This document shows positions 29,697 through 32,362 of a stretch of DNA of 32,362 nt, piece by piece. The stretch is taken from the IMG/VR virus record IMGVR_UViG_3300033981_001523, positions 1 through 32,362 of that record; one strand, given 5' to 3'. Source of the stretch: a virus. The position numbers and the translations under genes are program-made. The notes under the pieces are model-generated. The model saw only the letters and a program-made list of their open reading frames with translations. It was not told the origin of the DNA and did not search any database. Positions within the stretch are counted from its first letter, which is position 1. Every line of letters begins with the position of its first letter.

Positions 29697-30185
29697 ATGG
29701 CCGTCTTCGCATTGACTTCAGCAACCATCCAAGTCGGCACCGCATGGACCGGCACCGCTCCCGGCGGCGTCGCCGCTGCATCGGGCACGATCACCTCGGC
29801 CGTCAACATCAGCGCCCTGGTGAGCCAGGTCGAACTGAGCCTCGAGGCCGAAGAGCTCGACTTCACCAACTTTGCCAGCGCCGGTTGGCGTCAGAAGATC
29901 GGTGGCCTGCAGATGGGCACCGTGGCGCTGACCCTCAACCAGGACTTCGACGCCAGCGTGACCGACGCGATCTTCGGTCTCGGTGGCACGCTCGGCTTCG
30001 GTTCGGCGTCGTCGCTGTTCATGGACATCCGGCCCACCTCGGCGGTGCGGTCAGCGACGAACCCGTCGTACGTGCTGCGCTTCCTGAACCTCGGCTACTC
30101 GCCGATCAGCAACGGCGTCGGCGAGTTGGCGACGGTGTCGCTGTCGTTCCCGACGACCGGCGTGGTCACCCGCCTCACGGCCTGA
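29697..30185 (+). CDS. Second tail tube protein (paralogue)
   Basis: A 162-residue protein from ATG 29697 after AGAAGGAG (29683-29690). GWRQKIGGL at 63-71 and QDFD at 82-85 keep the same 19-residue spacing as in the upstream gene, and the preceding strand (ELSLEAEELDFTNFASA) is similar too. It lacks the C-terminal extension. The two genes arose by duplication. One may form the main tube and the other a minor ring, or the tube may be mixed. Confidence 0.78.
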   Translation: MAVFALTSATIQVGTAWTGTAPGGVAAASGTITSAVNISALVSQVELSLEAEELDFTNFASAGWRQKIGGLQMGTVALTLNQDFDASVTDAIFGLGGTLGFGSASSLFMDIRPTSAVRSATNPSYVLRFLNLGYSPISNGVGELATVSLSFPTTGVVTRLTA

Positions 30186-30187
30186 CC

Positions 30188-30700
30188 GTGGCAGGCAGCG
30201 GTGTCGGCTTCGAGGCGTCGGCCATCTCGGCGTACTTGCGCAAGTTGGAATCGACGCTCGACGACGACGCCCGGCGGCGCATCATGCGTGCGGCTGGTGG
30301 CGACGCCAAGAAGGGCGGCCTGTCGGCAGCAGAGGACACCCTCGGCGCTGACCGGGCCATGTCGAACTTCAAGGGTGGCCGAGTGCCGCTGCGGCTCGGC
30401 TACGACGAGGCCGGTTGGCAGTTGTCGATGAATCACCGCCCGTCGGGCGTGTGGTTCCTCGCCGAGCGGGGTCGCAAGGCGTCGGGGTCGATCTACCCAC
30501 GAGCGAACGGCCGCAAGGCTCGCCGCCCGACCGCTGGCCGGGTGGTGACGACACCGCAAGGCCCGAGGGCGTCGTCGTCGTACGGGCCGTCCCGTGGCCT
30601 GCGGACTTTCACGATCGCCGCTGCGCGTGAGCGCAAGGGCGGCACCGATGGCGCTTGGCGTGCATTGCAGGCCGAGTTCCGACGCATCACCAGGGGGTGA
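30188..30700 (+). CDS. Basic tail protein (HK97 gp10-like / minor tail) between tube and tape measure
   Basis: A 170-residue protein from GTG 30188. It has an N-terminal helix (AISAYLRKLESTLDDDARRRI) and a Gly/Arg-rich middle (SGVWFLAERGRKASG, RANGRKARRPTAGRV). The end is basic (RALQAEFRRITRG). HK97-gp10-type tail-completion proteins have a similar helix then basic loop. It occupies the place where tail-assembly chaperones (lambda G/GT type) are normally found, but is not like them. It ends three bases before the tape-measure start. Confidence 0.5.
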   Translation: MAGSGVGFEASAISAYLRKLESTLDDDARRRIMRAAGGDAKKGGLSAAEDTLGADRAMSNFKGGRVPLRLGYDEAGWQLSMNHRPSGVWFLAERGRKASGSIYPRANGRKARRPTAGRVVTTPQGPRASSSYGPSRGLRTFTIAAARERKGGTDGAWRALQAEFRRITRG

Positions 30701-30703
30701 CCG

Positions 30704-32347
30704 ATGGCGTTCAGCGACAAGCTCACAGTCGTCATCGACTTCGTCACCGGCCCGGCCCAGTCGGGCCTCGGCAAGATGCGCGGCGAGGTGGCCAAGGCCG
30801 AAGGCGCGTTCGGCAAGATGAAGGCCGCAGGCGGCGTGGCGTTCGACTCGGTGAAGGCGAACGCCGCCGAGTTCGCCCTCGCCGCCGGCGGCGCACTGAT
30901 CGCCTTCGGCGTGAAGTCGGTCAAGGCGTTCCAAGACACGGCGCTGGCCGCCGGTCAGTTCAGCGACGCCACCGGCCTGGCCGTCGATGAGGCCAGCCGC
31001 CTCATCGAGGTGGCGGGCGACATCGGCATCGAAGCCGGGACCGTCGAATCGGCGCTCGGCAAGATGAACAAGACGCTCGGCGCTTCGCCGCAGTTGTTCA
31101 CTGACCTCGGCGTCGAGATCGCCAAGACCGACACCGGCGCCACCGACGTGAACGGCACCTTCCTGAACGTCGTCGACCGGCTCAACGCCATCGAAGACCC
31201 GGCCGAGCGGGCGCGTGTTGCGTCGCAGTTGCTCGGCAAGGGCTGGCAGGGCATGGCCGAGCTGATCGGCCAGGGGTCCGCCGAGTTGAAGGCGTCGCTC
31301 GCTGGCGTCGCCGACGCCCAGGTGATCGACGAAGACGAACTGGCGAAGGCTCGCGAGTTCCGCGACCGGATGGACGAGGTGCGCGACCGGCTCGACGCCG
31401 TCGCGCTTGCCGTCGGTGAGGCTGTCGTGCCGGTGCTCGGCAACCTTGCTGACGCCGCCGGGGTCGCGGCCGATGCGTTCGGGGTTCTGAACACGACGCT
31501 TGTAGAAGATGGTGAAGCCAGCGTCAGCCTGACTTCCGGGTACGGCGACTTCATCGACCTCTTCAAGACCAAGTGGAACAAGGTATTTGGCGATGAAGCC
31601 CCCGCGGCGATGGAAGCCACCATCACTTCGATGAAGTACGGCACCGAGGCCGCCGACGAGATGGCGGCCATGTATGCCGAGCGGTTGGTGCCGTCCGCTG
31701 ACGCTGTAGCCACGTCGATCGGGCAGGTCGATCGTTCGGCGCAGGACTTCACCGACGAGGCGCGTCGAGCCGAAGAGGCCACCCGTGACCTCGACGACGC
31801 CTACAAGACGTTCCTCGGCAGCCTTGACCAGCAGGACGCATGGGACGGCTTCTTCGAGAAGATGTACGTCTACCATTCCGAGACGGGCCGCAGCGCCCAG
31901 GAGACTCGCGACTACACCCGAGACATCGCCGAGATGGTGATGGCGCTAGAGAACGTGCCGCCCGAGACGAAGGCGCAGATGATCGCCACGCTCGACGCCG
32001 GGAACATCGCCGCCATCGAGAGCCGCCTGAACCAGTTGGCCCGCAACCGTGTCGTGTCGATCGGCGGCCAGCTCGTCGGCGGCGGTCTGCGTAACGAGAT
32101 GGAAGGGCGCATGCAAGAGCGCGCCGCCGGCGGCCCGGTCACAGCCGGTACGCCGTACATCGTCGGCGAGCGTGGCCCGGAGATCGTGGTGCCCGGCCGG
32201 AGCGGCACCGTCATCCCGAACAACCGGATCGGTGTCGGCGGCGGCGTGAACGTCACCATCAACATGCCGCCGGGCAGCAACGGCCATGACGTCGTGGCAG
32301 CGATCCAGCAGTACGAGAAGCGCAACGGGAAGTCGTGGCGCTCGTGA
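30704..32347 (+). CDS. Tape measure protein (short)
   Basis: A 547-residue protein from ATG 30704 after AGGGGG (30693-30698). It begins with the typical MAFSDKLTVVIDFVTGPAQS, followed by helical Ala-rich repeats and a hydrophobic segment (FALAAGGALIAFGVKS). The C-terminus has the characteristic AAGGPVTAGTPYIVGERGPE plus IVVPGRSGTVIPN motif of tape measures. Using roughly 1.5 angstrom per residue, it would set a tail of about 80 nm, short for a siphovirus. A GGGAGGGG ribosome site right after its stop shows that another gene begins beyond the window. Confidence 0.93.
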   Translation: MAFSDKLTVVIDFVTGPAQSGLGKMRGEVAKAEGAFGKMKAAGGVAFDSVKANAAEFALAAGGALIAFGVKSVKAFQDTALAAGQFSDATGLAVDEASRLIEVAGDIGIEAGTVESALGKMNKTLGASPQLFTDLGVEIAKTDTGATDVNGTFLNVVDRLNAIEDPAERARVASQLLGKGWQGMAELIGQGSAELKASLAGVADAQVIDEDELAKAREFRDRMDEVRDRLDAVALAVGEAVVPVLGNLADAAGVAADAFGVLNTTLVEDGEASVSLTSGYGDFIDLFKTKWNKVFGDEAPAAMEATITSMKYGTEAADEMAAMYAERLVPSADAVATSIGQVDRSAQDFTDEARRAEEATRDLDDAYKTFLGSLDQQDAWDGFFEKMYVYHSETGRSAQETRDYTRDIAEMVMALENVPPETKAQMIATLDAGNIAAIESRLNQLARNRVVSIGGQLVGGGLRNEMEGRMQERAAGGPVTAGTPYIVGERGPEIVVPGRSGTVIPNNRIGVGGGVNVTINMPPGSNGHDVVAAIQQYEKRNGKSWRS

Positions 32348-32362
32348 ACAGGGAGGGGCCGA

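Noticed and set aside
30095-31876. Long reverse-strand frame across the tape measure
   Set aside because: A mirror of the forward tape-measure gene in GC-rich DNA. It lacks start signals and its sequence resembles no protein, while the forward frame has clear tape-measure motifs.

Overview
The window is most of the genome of a temperate, tailed bacteriophage (siphovirus-like, HK97-fold capsid) of a high-GC actinobacterium. The host group is inferred from two adjacent WhiB-type regulators (a family confined to Actinomycetota and their phages), very GC-rich DNA, many GTG starts, and an attachment site that copies the 3' half of a tRNA-Val(GAC) gene. A Thr/Pro-rich lipoprotein and the general gene style would fit Acidimicrobiia, but that is only an impression. 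An intact attP lies in the middle of the window, with tail and lysis genes on one side and integrase on the other. This is the order of a virion or circular phage genome, not of an integrated prophage. The window starts inside a tail gene and ends just after the tape-measure gene, so the missing part is probably the distal-tail/baseplate block that joins the two ends.

Layout, left to right. (1) 1-2323: end of the late operon, with two related tail/receptor-type proteins, a small Pro-rich protein, an amidase endolysin and two small holin-like membrane proteins. (2) 2374-4109: a small HTH/Zn-type protein, a calcineurin-like phosphoesterase and two small unknowns, closed by a strong intrinsic terminator. 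(3) 4181-4660: a lone reverse-strand lipoprotein, a candidate lysogenic-conversion or exclusion gene. (4) 4720-6022: attP, consisting of a tRNA-Val-derived core, direct repeats and three identical arm-type sites, followed by the tyrosine integrase. (5) 6187-6918: the immunity switch. A reverse-strand HTH repressor, probably leaderless, diverges from a forward-strand excisionase-like HTH gene, and related GGCCA-containing sites sit inside both predicted promoters.

(6) 6915-18848: a long, tightly overlapping early operon. It holds a lytic-transglycosylase-like exported protein, a DUF4406-type fusion, a PD-(D/E)XK nuclease, a likely DNA-binding partner, an Ala/Tyr microsatellite protein, a RuvC-like resolvase, two WhiB-type proteins, a CoiA-like nuclease and a large primase-polymerase/helicase. 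The 3' end of the primase gene carries a perfect DnaA box, a strong hairpin and direct repeats, and is a candidate replication origin. (7) 18849-19154: a non-coding switch region with a predicted promoter, a hairpin and two clusters of TGCATG/ATGCAT sites, which is a candidate packaging (cos/pac) or late-control region. (8) 19155-32347: the late operon, with HNH endonuclease, a small-terminase candidate, large terminase, portal, head accessory proteins, capsid protease, major capsid protein, an Asp/Asn-hydroxylase-like Fe(II)/2-oxoglutarate oxygenase, head-tail connectors, two paralogous tail-tube proteins and a short tape measure.

Most genes overlap the next by 4 bases (ATGA or GTGA), which suggests translational coupling throughout. 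The most unusual items are the oxygenase gene directly after the capsid gene, the TGCATG cluster region, the origin-like segment inside the primase gene, the repressor/excisionase operator layout, and a 49-residue helix built almost entirely from GCC and TAY codons.
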